Source: Homoserinibacter gongjuensis (GTDB taxonomy: Bacteria > Actinomycetota > Actinomycetes > Actinomycetales > Microbacteriaceae). Taken from it: DNA of 64,000 nucleotides. Location: contig NZ_BSVA01000001.1 in the NCBI RefSeq assembly GCF_030161875.1, positions 248,001 to 312,000 of the forward strand, given 5' to 3'. Shown here piece after piece: positions 26,752 to 39,148 of the stretch (position 1 is the stretch's first letter; every line of letters starts with the position of its first letter). The position numbers were made by a program, and so were the translations under genes. The notes beneath the pieces are model-generated. The model worked only from the letters and a program-made list of their open reading frames with translations, did not search any database and was not told the origin of the DNA.

Positions 26752-29494
26752 CTACGACGCCGCGTCGGGCACGACGTCGAGGATCGCCGCGAGCTCGGCG
26801 CGGGAGCGGATGCCGAGCTTGCGGTAGATGTTGCCGAGGTGGAACTCGACGGTCTTGATGGTCACGAACTGGGCGCGCGCGATCTCGCGATTGCGCTCGC
26901 CGCGCGCCGCCGCCTCCGCGATGCGGTGCTCGCTGGGGCTCAGCAACCCGACCCGCTCATCGGGCGGCAGGATCTCGCCCGGTGCCGTCACGCGTGTCGC
27001 GATGGAGCGGGCCTGCAGCGCCAAGGGGCGAGCCCCTCGCGTACCGCGTAGTGGAACGCCTCGCGCGCGTGCCGTCGCGCCTGCTCCAGCTGACCCTTCT
27101 CGAGGCTCACCTCGGCGAGGCCGAGCTGGGCCTCCGCCCACTCATGAAAACGGGAGTCGACCAGTTCGAGCGCACGCCGGTAGAGCTGCTCGGCCGACTC
27201 GGGCTGCTCGTCGAGGCGCGCGGATGCGATGAGCAGCCGCGCCCGCCCGTGGCGGTAAAGCGAGGGCGGGGCCACCGCAACGGCCTCGCGCAACAGATCA
27301 CGGGCGCGTTCGAGATCACCGCGCGCCGCGTGGGCCTCGGCCAGCGGCAGGCGCCAGTCCTCGCCGAGCATCGGCAGCGCGCTCGGCTCGGACACGACCT
27401 GGCTCTCCGCGAAGGCGATCGCCTCATCCGCGGCGCCGGCGGCCACGAGGTGCAGCAGACGCGCGCCCCGCGCGACGCCGACGAACAGCGGCGGTTGCGG
27501 ACCGCCGTCGAGCGCGGCGACCTCGCCCGCGGCCTCCACCTCGCCGGCGCGCAGGTAGCCCTTCACGAGGAAGTACTGCATGGCCGGGAAATAGGTGCGC
27601 CAACCGAGTTCGGACGCCCCCGCGCGGCCTCGAGGTCGGCGAGCCCCGAGCGCAGGCGTCCATAGGGGATGCGGAGGGCGCCGCGCGCGTAGCTCGCGGT
27701 GCCGTAGCCCTGCACGCTGCCCGAGTCGCGAGCGTCGGCGATCGCGGCAGACAGCCACTGCTCCGCGTCGTCGAACATCCCGTGGATGTTGAGGGCGCCC
27801 GAGAGCACATAGCTGATCGGGTCGTCGGAGCCGCCCTCGGGGAAGACGCCTCGCGCACGGTGGGCGTGCACCTCGCCGCCGGGAAGCCCGGCGAGTCCCA
27901 GCGCGAGCGCGACCACCGCGAAGATCGCCCGATCGGCATCGGTGTCGAACTCGGGCGGCTGCGCCTCGAGCTGCGCGATCTCGGCCATGAGCGCGCCCAT
28001 CGGCTCGCTCGAGAAGGCGAGCTCGTTCGTCGCGATCTTGGCGAGCACGAGCCGTCGCTCCGCATCCGACACGTCGGCCGCGGAGGCGATCGCCGCGCGC
28101 GCGGCCGCATACCCCTCGCCCGCAGCCCCGAAATCGCTTGTCATGTAGGCCGCGTCACCGAGCTCGAGGAACCGTTCGGCGCGCAGGCGCGGGTCGTGCA
28201 CCTCGCGGGCTGCGGCGCGGATGAGGGCGAGGCCGGCTTCCGACTCCCCCGCCATGACGCGCGCGCGGCCCTCGTCGAAGGCCCACTGCGACGCCGCGGT
28301 CGAGGTGAGCGCGCCCTCGGCACGTGCCCGTTCGAAGAGCCGTGCCGCGATCGCGGGCGTGCCCGCATCGAGCGCGAGGCGCGCGGCCTCGGCGAGGGAC
28401 GCGGCGCGGCGCGCGTCGCAGCTCGGGGTCGTCGCCGCTTCGTGAGCGGCGATCGCGGGCAGGGGCGCACCGGCGGTGCGCAAGGCATCCGCGACGCGCG
28501 CGTGCAGGTGCGCGAGCCGATCCGCCGAGAGGCTCGCGAGCGCACCCTCCACCACGATGGGATGCGTGGGCACGACGCGATCCCCGCGTCGCTCCACGAG
28601 GCCGGCCGCGTCGAGCTGCGGAAGCAGGTCGAGCAGGCGGGCGAGGCTGACGCCTGCGGCATCCGCGATGACCCCTGGTGCGATGCCCTCTGCCACCACG
28701 ACGGCCGTCTCGACGACTGACCGGGCATCGGGCGACAGCGCCGCGAGCCGTTCGCGCAGCCCCTCGCGCACGCGCGCCGGTGAGGCTTCGAGGCCGTGAT
28801 CGATGAGCTCGCGCACGTAGAAGGGCACCCCACCGCTGACCTCGAGCACGCGCACCGCGTCGACCCCGCGCTCGGCGCTCAGCTCACCGATCGCGGCGAG
28901 CGTGAGCGGACGCGGTTCGAGCAGCGACGTCCGCGCGCCCGCGAGCATCGCGGCGAAGGCGGGGTCGGCATCCAGCTCGGGGTCGGGGCGGGTGGCCATG
29001 AGCAGCAGGATGCGGTCGGTCTGCAGGCGCGCGGCCAGCGTCGTGAGCAGTCGGCGGCTGGCGACATCGGCCCACTGCAGGTCGTCGACGACGAGCAGCG
29101 CCGGGCCGTCCTCGTCGAGGTCGCTCACGGCCCACTGCGCGGCATAGGCGAGAGCCACCGGCTCGGCGGTGCGCTCGCCGCGCAACACACCGCGCACGAG
29201 CTCGGCCGGCCCGTCGAAGATCGGGGCCCGCTCGTCGGAGTGCGCCTCCTCGCCGAACCACTCCCAGAGCAGGCCGTTCGCGGTGCGCTTGCTCACCACC
29301 GTGAACGTGGCACGCCGGGCACCGAAACCCAGCGCGGCAGCGCGCGCGGCGGCCGCCGCGAGCAGCGACGACTTGCCGATGCCCGGTTCTCCCCGCACGA
29401 CGACCGTTCGCGTGATGCCGGAGGCGGCGTCGTGCAGGGCCGCATCGAGGAGCGCAAGCTCGTCGGCGCGCTCCAGAAGCGGGTGATCGGGCAC
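26752..29494 (-). CDS. LAL-type (MalT-like) LuxR-family regulator (two one-base frameshifts)
   Basis: About 914 residues after correction. An N-terminal STAND/AAA module with Walker A GEPGIGKSSLL and Walker B LLVVDDLQWAD, a long helical repeat region rich in Ala/Arg (about 300-830), and a C-terminal LuxR helix-turn-helix (LSPSEHRIAEAAARGERNRE, then TVEFHLGNIYRKLGIRSRAE). Breaks: five G for six near 27617 (EAARGASELGWRTYF) and four C for five near 27024 (LAPLALQARS). Such proteins are ATP-dependent activators responding to a small ligand. Start GTG at 29494 gives PDHPLLERADELALLDAAL, the normal LAL opening. It may control mtlD downstream (inference). Confidence 0.85.
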
Positions 29495-29615
29495 TGTCGT
29501 CTCGTGGGCTCGACGGAGCCGGACGGATGACCGGCGGCACCATTGCACCGCGCGGCGCGCACCCGCCGCAAGCCCCGCATCCGGGGTCGCCCCGAACGCC
29601 CGCGACGGGAGAAAC

Positions 29616-29652
29616 GACACGGGGGCGGGACTCGTTCTCCCGCCCCCGTGTC
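29616..29652 (-). terminator. Strong hairpin downstream of ilvC
   Basis: A perfect 15-bp stem GACACGGGGGCGGGA with a 7-base loop, 36 bases after the ilvC stop. On the minus strand it is followed by GTTTCT, a weak U-tract, so it is a probable terminator of ilvBNC and separates it from the LAL gene start. Confidence 0.75.
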
Positions 29653-29687
29653 AGGGCTCCAGCTGCGCCAGGATCAGCGGCGGGCCG

Positions 29688-30768
<1,081 letters not shown>

Positions 30769-30811
30769 GCGGTGGGTTGCGCTCCGCGGCACGACGGAGC
30801 GGGGTGTTCGG

Positions 30812-31320
30812 TCAGCTCTTGTGGACTCGTTCGGTGATGCTCTTGCCGCCGCGGCCGATCGCAAGCAGGCCCGACTGGGCGATCTCGCGGATGCCGTAGG
30901 GCTCGAGCACGCGCAGCAGCGCCTGCACCTTGCCCGAGTCGCCCGTGACCTCGATCACGAGCGCATCCGGAGACACGTCGACGACGCGCGCCCGGAACAG
31001 GTTGACCGCCTCGAGGATCTGGCTGCGGGTCGTGTTGTCGACGCGCACCTTGATGAGCAGATGCTCGCGGTACACGGATGCGTCGGGGTCGAGCTCGACG
31101 ATCTTGATGACGTTGACGAGCTTGTTGAGCTGCTTGGTCACCTGCTCGAGCGGCAGCTGGTCGACTTCGGCGACGACCGTGATGCGGCTGAGGCCGGGCA
31201 CCTCGGTCGGGCCCACCGCGAGCGAGTTGATGTTGAAGCCGCGGCGAGCGAAGAGCCCCGCCACCCGCGTGAGCAGACCGGGCTTGTCCTCGACGAGGAG
31301 GAGAGCACGTGGTGCGACAT
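30812..31320 (-). CDS. ilvN: Acetolactate synthase regulatory subunit (one-base frameshift)
   Basis: 169 residues after correction, the standard length. ACT domain [20 protein letters not shown] plus [20 protein letters not shown], then the C-terminal half ending [16 protein letters not shown]. The ATG at 31320 (MSHHVLS) is in another frame from LLVEDKP; one C missing near 31306 (CTCTC[C]CTCCTC) restores the join. It binds valine and tunes IlvB. Seven bases separate it from the ilvB stop. Confidence 0.92.
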
Positions 31321-31326
31321 GTCCGT

Positions 31327-33163
31327 TTACTCCTCTTCCCAGGCGGGCGCGTGATCGCGCGCGTACTGAACCTGCGAGTTGCCGACCCCTGCGGCACCAT
31401 GGGCCACACCATCGCATCCCGGCTCACGACGAAGTCGATCACGACGGGACGATCGTTCGTCTCGATCGCGAGCTTGATGGCGTCGTCGATCTCGTCCTTC
31501 TTCGTGACGCGGATGCCGAGGGCGCCGTACGCCTCGGCGAGCTTCACGAAGTCGGGAACCATCCGCGTGGTGTTCTCGCCGTCGAGCGCGCCCGTGTCGA
31601 GATCGGTGAAGGAGTGCCGACCGTCGTAGAACAGGGTCTGCCACTGGCGCACCATGCCGAGCGAGGAGTTGTTGATGATCGCGACCTTGATCGGGATGTC
31701 GTTGATCGTGCAGGTGGCGAGCTCCTGGTTGGTCATCTGGAAGCAGCCGTCACCGTCGATCGCCCACACGAGCCGGTCGGGCTGGGCAACCTTGGCTCCC
31801 ATGGCGGCGGGCACCGCGTATCCCATGGTGCCGGCGCCGCCCGAGTTGAGCCACGCGTGCGGCCGCTCGTAGCCGATGAACTGTGCAGCCCACATCTGGT
31901 GCTGCCCGACGCCGGCGGCGTAGACCGCTTCGGGACCGGAGAGCTCGCCGATGCGCTGGATGACGTACTGCGGCGAGAGCAGTCCGTCCTCGGGCTCGGT
32001 GTACCCCAGCGGGTAGTTGATGCGCAGCTGCTCGAGTCGCGCCCACCATTCGGCGACGTCGGGAGTGGCGTCCAGTTGGCGGAACGCGTCGATGAGGTCG
32101 ACGATCACCTCGCGGGCATCGCCCACGATCGGCACGTCGGCGTGGCGGATCTTGCCGATCTCGGCCGGGTCGACATCCACGTGCACGACCTTCGCGTGCG
32201 GCGCGAAGTCGGCGACCTTGCCCGTGACGCGGTCGTCGAAGCGTGCGCCGAGCGACACGATGAGGTCGGACTCCTGCAGGGCGAGCACCGCGGGCACCGC
32301 GCCGTGCATGCCCGGCATGCCGAGGTGCTGGCGGTGCGAGTCGGGGAACGCGCCGCGTGCCATGAGCGTCGTGACGACCGGCGCGCCCGTGAGCTCGGCG
32401 AGCTCGAGCAGTTCGGCCGAGGCACCCGAGCGCACCACGCCGCCGCCGACGTAGAGCACGGGTTGCTTGGCGTTCGCGATGAGCTCGGCGGCCGAGAGGA
32501 TCTGCTTGCCGTGTGCCTTGGTGACCGGCCGGTAGCCGGGCAGGTCGAGCTTCGGCGGCCAGACGAAGGGCGCCGAGTTCTGCTGCGCATCCTTCGTGAT
32601 GTCGACGAGCACGGGGCCGGGACGCCCGGTCGTGGCGATGTGCACGGCGGCCGCGATCGTGGCCGGCACCTGGGACGGGTCGGTCACGAGGAAGGAGTGC
32701 TTGGTGATGGGCATCGTGATGCCCGTGATGTCGACCTCCTGGAACGCGTCGGTTCCCATCGAGGTGGAGAACACCTGACCGGTGATCGCGAGCAGCGGCA
32801 CCGAGTCCATGTATGCATCCGCGATCGCCGTGACGAGGTTGGTGGCCCCGGGGCCCGAGGTGGCGATGCAGACGCCGAGGCGCCCGGATGAGGCGGCGTA
32901 CCCCTCGGCCGCGTGGCCGGCGCCCTGCTCGTGTCGCACGAGGATGTGGCGGATGGCGGTGGAGGCCATGAGCTCGTCGTAGAAGGGCATGATGGCCCCG
33001 CCCGGCAGGCCGAAGACGTCGGTGATGCCGAGCTTCTCGAGGCTCGCGAGAACCTGTGCAGAGCCGTTCAGGATGGGGGCGCGTCGCGTTTCCCGGGAGC
33101 GGGAGCGGGCGACGCGCCGTCGGGCGCCGGAGAGGCCGGCGCAGGAATTGCAGGCGCAGTCAT
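31327..33163 (-). CDS. ilvB: Acetolactate synthase large subunit (two one-base frameshifts)
   Basis: About 612 residues after correction; ThDP enzyme, first common step of Val/Leu/Ile synthesis. Catalytic Glu in [21 protein letters not shown] region [15 protein letters not shown], ThDP motif [15 protein letters not shown] with NNSSLGMV, C-terminus [17 protein letters not shown]. Breaks: five C for six near 33079 ([16 protein letters not shown]) and four G for five near 31390 (PQGVGNSQV). The ATG at 33163 opens a Pro/Ala-rich leader segment common in actinobacterial IlvB and has GAGGAA upstream. Directly followed by ilvN and ilvC. Confidence 0.94.
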
Positions 33164-33173
33164 GAAACGTTCC

Positions 33174-33293
33174 TCAATGGTGGGAGTCAGTGGGAATCAG
33201 GGGGATGCGCGCGAATGACGTCGTCGCCCTGATCAGAATGCCGCCGTCCGCTCGTAGTGCGGTCGACGCCCACGCCAGGACTGGTTGTGCCAC
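33174..33293 (-). promoter_or_regulatory. Candidate leader peptide upstream of ilvB (attenuation or coupling)
   Basis: A 39-codon frame from GTG 33293 to TGA 33174 ends eleven bases before the ilvB ATG; its TGA overlaps the ilvB ribosome site (TGAGGAA). It carries an Ile-Leu-Ile run (ATT CTG ATC) and further Ile/Leu codons, including rare ATT and CTA. Known actinobacterial ilvB operons use such leaders. I cannot show a terminator/antiterminator pair by eye, so this is tentative. Confidence 0.28.
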
Positions 33294-33374
33294 CCGGGTG
33301 TCTATCGTCACGCAACTCTAGCCGATGTCGGATGCCACTTCCGTTCGCGGCCCGGATGCGCACGGCGGCGGGAC

Positions 33375-33790
33375 TCAGACGCGCGTGATCATCGCCTTGG
33401 TGTCGAGGCCCGGCTGGATCGACGGGAGTCCCATCTGCATCGCGGCCTCGATCATCCGCTCGTCATAGCTGATGAGCGTGTCCGCCTCGACGCGGATCGC
33501 GGCCGCCACGTGGAGCGCGTCGAGGAGCGCAGCGCGCGGCCGGGAATGAGGCCTGCGGCACGCCACTCCCAGTCGGGGACCTCGTAGAGCTCGAAGTGGC
33601 CGAGAACCGCGGTCGCGCGATCCTGGGCCAGTTCTTGCTGCCACGCGACACGACGCAGTTCTGTTTCGAGCAGCAACGACGAGACGGGTTCGATGGCGGC
33701 ATCGTCAACCCAGCGACGCACATCCTCGCTTTCCCGCTCCTCGATCAGGAGCTTTGCGACCGCGGAGGTGTCGAAGTAACAGCGGTTCAT
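33375..33790 (-). CDS. PIN-domain toxin, VapC-like (one-base frameshift)
   Basis: About 138 residues after correction. N-terminus YFDTSAVAKLLIEERESEDV holds the first catalytic Asp and the SA-KL pattern; the second half, RAALLDALHVAAAIRVEADT and ISYDERMIEAA, holds the later acidic residues. One C missing near 33540 (GGC[C]CGCGC) rejoins them. VapC proteins are Mg-dependent ribonucleases that cut tRNA or rRNA. ATG at 33790 is three bases after the antitoxin stop. If the break is real the toxin is dead. Confidence 0.82.
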
Positions 33791-33793
33791 CCG

Positions 33794-34045
33794 TCACACC
33801 CGATCCGCTCGCAACGCGTCGAGGATCTCCTGCACGCTCTGCGTGCCCCGGTGCAACGGCGGCCACACCGCGTCAGCGCTGCGCGGACGGTACGGTCGTG
33901 GCTTCGGTCGCGCCGCGTTCCGCGGAATGAGCTCGGCGACCTCGACCCCGTCGTTCGTGATGATGAACGACTCACCCGCCGCGACGGCGCGCAGCACCTC
34001 ACCACTGCGGTTGCGCATCTCCCGCTGGCTGATCACCCGCGTCAT
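33794..34045 (-). CDS. Phd/YefM-type antitoxin
   Basis: 83 residues. The Phd/YefM DNA-binding fold is clear: VISQREMRNRSGEVLRAVAA followed by GESFIITNDGVEVAELIPR. The C-terminal half (about 50-83) would wrap the toxin. Encoded three bases ahead of the PIN toxin gene, as in vapBC/phd-doc operons, and probably autorepressing. The pair lies between ilvD and ilvB, a place where related genomes usually have only biosynthetic genes (memory, not checked). Confidence 0.87.
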   Translation of the reverse strand: MTRVISQREMRNRSGEVLRAVAAGESFIITNDGVEVAELIPRNAARPKPRPYRPRSADAVWPPLHRGTQSVQEILDALRADRV

Positions 34046-34099
34046 GCGGCGAGCGTAGCACGCGTAGCACGCTGCGGTCGGCGGATCGCGTGGCCCGGC

Positions 34100-35827
34100 T
34101 CAGCCGGTGACGGCGCCCTCTGCGGCCGAGCGCACGAGCTTCGAGTACTTCGCGAGCACGCCGCGCGTGTAGCGCGGAGGCAGCGGCTCCCAGCCCACAC
34201 GGCGGGCTGCGAGCTCGGTCTCGTCCACGAGCAGCTCGATCGATCGGGCGGCGATGTCGACCCGGATGCGGTCGCCGTCGCGCACGAACGCGATCGGTCC
34301 GGCATCCACCGCCTCCGGCGCGATGTGGCCGATGCACAGCCCCGTCGTACCACCCGAGAAGCGGCCGTCGGTGAGCAGCAGCACGTCCTTGCCGAGCCCG
34401 GCACCCTTGATGGCGGCCGTGATGGCGAGCATCTCCCGCATGCCGGGGCCGCCCTTCGGGCCCTCGTAGCGGATGACCACGACCTCGCCGTGCTGGATGG
34501 TGCCCTCGGTGAGCGCGTCGAGCGCCTCGCGCTCGCGCTCGAACACTCGCGCCGGGCCCTCGAAGGTCGCGGCGTCGAAGCCCGCGGTCTTCACGACGGC
34601 ACCCTCGGGCGCCATCGAACCCTTGAGGATCGTGAGCCCGCCGGTCGCGTGGATGGGGTTGTCGAGCGGGCGCAGCACATCGCCGTCGAGCGGCGGGATC
34701 GGCCCGATGTCGGCGAGGTTCTCGGCGAGGGTCTTGCCGGTGACGGTGAGCGCGTCGCCGTGCATGAGGCCCGCCTCGAGCAGCGCCTTCATGAGCACCG
34801 GCAGTCCGCCGCGACGGTCGACGTCGTTCATGACGTAGCGGCCGAAAGGCTTGAGGTCGCCGATGTGCGGCACCTTCGAGCCGATGCGGTTGAAGTCGTC
34901 GAGGGTCAGCTCGACCTCGGCCTCATGCGCGATCGCGAGCAGGTGCAGCACGATGTTGGTCGAACCGCCGAGCGCCATGCCGACCGCGATGGCGTTCTCG
35001 AACGCCTTCTTGGTGAGGATCTGGCGCGCCGTGATGCCCTTCTCCAGCAGCTTCACGACGGCCTCACCCGAGCGGTGGGCGTAGTAGTCGCGGCGGCGGT
35101 CGTAGCTGGGCGGGCTCGCCGATCCGGGGATCGACAGGCCGAGCGCCTCGGCCACCGAGGCCATCGTGTTCGCCGTGTACATGCCGCCACAGGCACCCTC
35201 GCCGGGCGCGAAGGCGCACTCGATCGCGTGGGCATCCGCTTCCGACATGATCCCGGCCTTGACGCCGCCGACCGCTTCGAAGGAGTCGATGATCGTGATG
35301 TCCTTCTCGGTTCCGTCCGACAGGCGCACCCACCCGGGAGCGATCGAGCCGGCGTAGAGGAACACGGATGCCAGGTCGAGCCTCGCAGCCGCCATGAGCA
35401 TGCCGGGGATCGACTTGTCGCATCCCGCCAGCAGCACGGAACCGTCGAGGCGCTCGGCCTGCATGACGGTCTCGACGCTGTCGGCGATGACCTCACGGCT
35501 CACGAGCGAGAAGTGCATGCCCTCATGGCCCATCGAGATGCCGTCGGAGACCGAAACGGTGCCGAACTGCAGCGGGTAGCCGCCACCCGCGTGCACGCCC
35601 TCCTTGGCCGCCTGCGCGAGCCGCGCGAGCGAGAGGTTGCAGGGCGTGATCTCGTTCCACGAGCTCGCGATGCCGATCTGCGACTTGTTCCAGTCGGCAT
35701 CTCCCATGCCGACCGCGCGGAGCATGCCGCGGGAGGTCGTCGCCTCGATGCCGTCGGTGACGGTGCGCGAGCGGGGCTTGTGGTCGATGGCGGGCGCAGA
35801 AGTACCCGAGGAAGTGCTGTCCGGCAT
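34100..35827 (-). CDS. ilvD: Dihydroxy-acid dehydratase
   Basis: 575 residues, intact; Fe-S enzyme making the keto acids of Val and Ile. Cluster and metal ligands: TPCN (early Cys), [16 protein letters not shown] and [20 protein letters not shown]-terminal [20 protein letters not shown] and [20 protein letters not shown]. The ATG at 35827 (MPDSTSSG) is preferred to a frame-open extension upstream that runs into the otsB gap. First gene of the minus-strand branched-chain series, separated from ilvB by the VapBC pair. Confidence 0.96.
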   Translation of the reverse strand: MPDSTSSGTSAPAIDHKPRSRTVTDGIEATTSRGMLRAVGMGDADWNKSQIGIASSWNEITPCNLSLARLAQAAKEGVHAGGGYPLQFGTVSVSDGISMGHEGMHFSLVSREVIADSVETVMQAERLDGSVLLAGCDKSIPGMLMAAARLDLASVFLYAGSIAPGWVRLSDGTEKDITIIDSFEAVGGVKAGIMSEADAHAIECAFAPGEGACGGMYTANTMASVAEALGLSIPGSASPPSYDRRRDYYAHRSGEAVVKLLEKGITARQILTKKAFENAIAVGMALGGSTNIVLHLLAIAHEAEVELTLDDFNRIGSKVPHIGDLKPFGRYVMNDVDRRGGLPVLMKALLEAGLMHGDALTVTGKTLAENLADIGPIPPLDGDVLRPLDNPIHATGGLTILKGSMAPEGAVVKTAGFDAATFEGPARVFEREREALDALTEGTIQHGEVVVIRYEGPKGGPGMREMLAITAAIKGAGLGKDVLLLTDGRFSGGTTGLCIGHIAPEAVDAGPIAFVRDGDRIRVDIAARSIELLVDETELAARRVGWEPLPPRYTRGVLAKYSKLVRSAAEGAVTG

Positions 35828-35873
35828 GCGATCGAGGTTACTCCCGGGCGCATGCCCCCGCCGACGCACCCGC

Positions 35874-36659
35874 TCAGGAGGCGGGCCGCTCGCGGAAGTC
35901 TGCGAGCGCCGCGAGCGCCTGGGCGACCTCGGGCGGCCCCGGCACGCGGAACGCGGCGAGCGTCTCTCCTGGGCCCGACTTCAGTCCGAGGTCGCCGGGT
36001 TGCAGCGCCGCGAAGGCGTCTTCGTCGGTGACGTCGTCGCCCGCGAAGAGCACGGCATCCGCCGCGGTGTACCGCCGCAGGTGCTCGACCGCCTCGCCCT
36101 TCGTTGTCGAGCGCACGGCGAACTCGAGCACGTTCTTGCCCTCGCGGATGGTGAGGTCGTCGAGCTCGGCGGTCGCCTCGCGCAGCGCCACGAGGTGGGC
36201 CAGGCGCGAGTTCTCTTCGGTGGCGAGACGCGTGTGCAGGGCGAAGCCGGCGGGCTTCGTCTCGAGCCACACGTCGTCGATCGTGTCGGCGACCTGGCTG
36301 AGCACCTCCTGCAGCACGTCGACACGCTCGAGCTCGGCGGTGTCGAGGGCGATCCGGGCCGCGGGATCGTCGAGGCGCAACTCGATGCCGTGCGAGCCCA
36401 CGAGCAGCACGTCGTCGGGCACCTGCGCCACGTGGATGAGCGAGCGCAGCGCGCGCCCGCTCACGAGGGCGACGCGGGTGCCGGCCGTCGCACGCAACCG
36501 CAGCACGGCATCCCGTGCCGCCGGCAGCGCCCGCGCGTTCTCGGGCGAGTCGACCTCGGGTGCGAGGGTGCCGTCGAAGTCGAGCGCGACCAGCAGGCGG
36601 CGCACACGGGAGAGCTCGTCGAGCGCGGCGACGAGCGGCTCGGGCAGCGAGGTGGTCAC
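35874..36659 (-). CDS. otsB: Trehalose-6-phosphate phosphatase
   Basis: 261 residues, intact HAD-family phosphatase. Motif [17 protein letters not shown] (nucleophile and acid Asp), motif II VALVSGR, motif [18 protein letters not shown] at 36659 overlaps the otsA stop (GTGA). It completes the two-step OtsA-OtsB route to trehalose, an osmotic and desiccation protectant in actinobacteria. Confidence 0.93.
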   Translation of the reverse strand: MTTSLPEPLVAALDELSRVRRLLVALDFDGTLAPEVDSPENARALPAARDAVLRLRATAGTRVALVSGRALRSLIHVAQVPDDVLLVGSHGIELRLDDPAARIALDTAELERVDVLQEVLSQVADTIDDVWLETKPAGFALHTRLATEENSRLAHLVALREATAELDDLTIREGKNVLEFAVRSTTKGEAVEHLRRYTAADAVLFAGDDVTDEDAFAALQPGDLGLKSGPGETLAAFRVPGPPEVAQALAALADFRERPAS

Positions 36660-38140
36660 CGCGACGGCGGCCTCTCGACGGTCCACTCGACATCTCCCGG
36701 GAGCCCCGAGCCGCCCCACGCGGCGCGCGAGCGGCGCGCCTGGCGCAGCGTGGTGAGGAAGGAGTCCGACCACTTGGCGACGTCGTTCTCGGCCACCCGC
36801 TTGCGCAACGACCGCATCCGCTTACGCCGCTCGTGCCGCGGCATGTCGATGGCACGCAGGATGGCATCCTTCACGCCGTCGATGTCGTGCGGGTTCACGA
36901 GCAGCGCGGCTCGCAGCTCGTCGGAGGCGCCCGTGAACTCGGAGAGGATGAGCACCCCTCCTCGTCGGCGCGTGCGGCGACGTACTCCTTGGCGACGAGG
37001 TTCATGCCGTCGCGCAGGGCCGTGACGAGCATGACGTCCGCCGCGAGGTAGAGGGCGGCCATCTCTTCGCGCGGGAAGCCGTGGTGCAGGTAGGCGACGG
37101 CCTGGTGACTGATCGTGCCGTAGTCGCCATTGATGCGCCCGACGGCGAGCTCGATCTCGTCGCGGAGCTGGCGGTAGCTCTCGACGCGTTCGCGCGACGG
37201 GGTGGCGACCTGCACGAGCATGACGTCCTCGACCGAGAGGCGCTTCTCGGCGAGCAGCTCGCCGAAGGCCTTCAGCCGGTGGGTGATGCCCTTCGTGTAG
37301 TCGAGCCGGTCGACGCCCAGCATGAGGGTCTTCGGGTTGCCGAGATCGGCGCGGATCTGGCGCGCCCGCTCCTGCACGTCGGGGCGGGCGGCGAGCTCCT
37401 GGAAGCCGGCGACATCGATCGAGATCGGGAACGCCTTCGCGATCACGCGCCGCGCCTCGTTCTCCTCGGTGGGCGGAACCTCGATGTAGGGCGCCTTCGT
37501 CGTGTACCCGCGCAACCGCCGCACGGCACGCGAGAAGTTGCCGGCATCCGCGACCCGCTGGAAGCCCACGACGTCGGCGCCGAGCAGCCCGTCGATGATC
37601 TGCCGACGCCAGGGCAGTTGCGAGAAGAGTCCGTAGGCGGGGAACGGGATGTGGTTGAAGAAGCCGATCAGCAGGTCGGGGCGCTGCTCCTCAGCATCTG
37701 CGGCACGAGCTGCAGCTGGTAGTCCTGCACCCACACCGTCGCGCCCGGTGCGCTCACGCGGCTCACGGCCTCGGCGAAGCGGCGGTTGACCTGGCGGTAG
37801 CGGTCCCACCAGACGCGGTGGTAGCTCGGCTGCGCGATGACGTCGTGGTAGAGCGGCCACAGGGTGTCGTTGCTGAAGCCCTCGTAGTAGAGCTGCAGAT
37901 CCGACTCCGACAGCGGAACGGGCACGATCTGGATGCCCTCGTTGTCGAACGGCTCGAGTTCGAGATCGGGCAGGCCCGCCCAGCCCACCCACGCGCCGTC
38001 GGCAGAGCGCATGACGGGTTCGAGCGCCGTGACGAGCCCCCGGGCGACTGGTTCCAGCTCGCGTTTCCTTCCGCGTCGACGACGCGGTCGACCGGGAGAC
38101 GGTTGGACACGACGACGAAGCTGTAGCTCTCGTCGGGCAT
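36656..38140 (-). CDS. otsA: Trehalose-6-phosphate synthase (three one-base frameshifts)
   Basis: About 495 residues after correction; GT20 glycosyltransferase joining UDP- or ADP-glucose to glucose 6-phosphate. Ordered motifs: [66 protein letters not shown] and [20 protein letters not shown]. Breaks near 38042 (five G for six, SPGGLVTALE), 37691 (MLR[E]QRP) and 36958 (four G for five, [10 protein letters not shown]). ATG at 38140. Translationally coupled to otsB. Confidence 0.93.
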
Positions 38141-38230
38141 GCCTCAACGGTACACGTCGGGCCACCTCCCCGGTTTGGGGGTTGCTGGGAGGTCGCGCAC
38201 GACCGGGGCTCGGCGACTAGCGTGGAGAGC

Positions 38231-39118
38231 ATGATCTCCGTCGGCATGAGCACGACGTGCGTCTATCCCTTCGCGGTCGAGCACGCCTTCCGGATCGCGC
38301 GAATGGCCGGATTCGACTCCATGGAGATCATGGTCACCAATGATCCGGTGACCCAGGATGCCGCCAAGCTCCGCGAGATCAGCGAACGGTACTCGATGCC
38401 GATCTCGACGATTCACGCCCCCGTACTGTTGCTGACGACGTTCGTGTGGGGGCGCGACCCGCAGGTCAAGCTCGAGAAGTCGGGTGAGCTCGCCGCCGAA
38501 CTCGGAGCCGACACCGTGGTCGTGCATCCGCCGTTCCGCTGGCAGTCGGGCTATGCGCAGAACTTCGAGCGCATCGTGCGCGAGACATCCGCGAAGACGG
38601 GCGTCGACATCGCGGTCGAGAACATGTTCCCGTGGACGGTGCGCGGCCGCGCCATGAAGGCCTACGCCCCCTCCCCCGATCCGCTCGACCTCGACGTCGA
38701 CTGGATGACCCTCGACTTCTCGCACGCCTCGCTCTCGGGCCGCGACAGCCTGCAGATGGCGATGGAGATGGGGCCGAAGCTCAAGCACATCCATCTGTGC
38801 GATGGGCGCACCTCGGCTGCCGACGGGGCGATCCTCGACGAGCACCTGCTCCCGGGCGAGGGCACCCAGCCGGTCGCCGAGACGCTGCAGTACCTCGCGC
38901 AGAGCGGATGGGATGGCAACGTCGTCGCCGAGGTGAACGTACGCCAGGAGAAGGACGAGCAGTACCGGCTCGACAAGCTCGTGCAGACGGTCGCCTTCGC
39001 GCGCGAGCACCTCTCGCAGGAGCACGCGACGCGCGAGCCGCTGGGGCTCGGGCGGGCCGAGCTGCCGCTCAAGATCCGCCAGCACCGGCGCGCCGTGAAG
39101 AAGGCCGCGAAGGGTTAG
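38231..39118 (+). CDS. Sugar phosphate isomerase/epimerase family (TIM barrel)
   Basis: 295 residues, intact. AP-endonuclease-2/xylose-isomerase-like barrel: STIHAPVLLLTTFVW, VVHPPFRWQSGYAQNFERIV, AVENMFPW, MTLDFSHASLSG, IKHIHLCDGR-like KHIHLCDGRTS and LPGEGTQPVAE mark the metal-binding strand ends. The basic tail (KIRQHRRAVKKAAKG) is cytoplasmic. Substrate unknown. ATG at 38231 is preferred over GTG 38222. Divergent from otsA across 90 bp. Confidence 0.82.
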   Translation: MISVGMSTTCVYPFAVEHAFRIARMAGFDSMEIMVTNDPVTQDAAKLREISERYSMPISTIHAPVLLLTTFVWGRDPQVKLEKSGELAAELGADTVVVHPPFRWQSGYAQNFERIVRETSAKTGVDIAVENMFPWTVRGRAMKAYAPSPDPLDLDVDWMTLDFSHASLSGRDSLQMAMEMGPKLKHIHLCDGRTSAADGAILDEHLLPGEGTQPVAETLQYLAQSGWDGNVVAEVNVRQEKDEQYRLDKLVQTVAFAREHLSQEHATREPLGLGRAELPLKIRQHRRAVKKAAKG

Positions 39119-39148
39119 GGCGGTCGCCCTCTCCCCACCGGCCTCCCG

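Noticed and set aside
33596-36031. An 811-codon open frame on the plus strand opposite ilvD
   Set aside because: Antisense frame of a well-conserved dehydratase gene; its protein is low-complexity Arg/Val/His/Asp-rich, typical of shadow frames in 70 % GC DNA.
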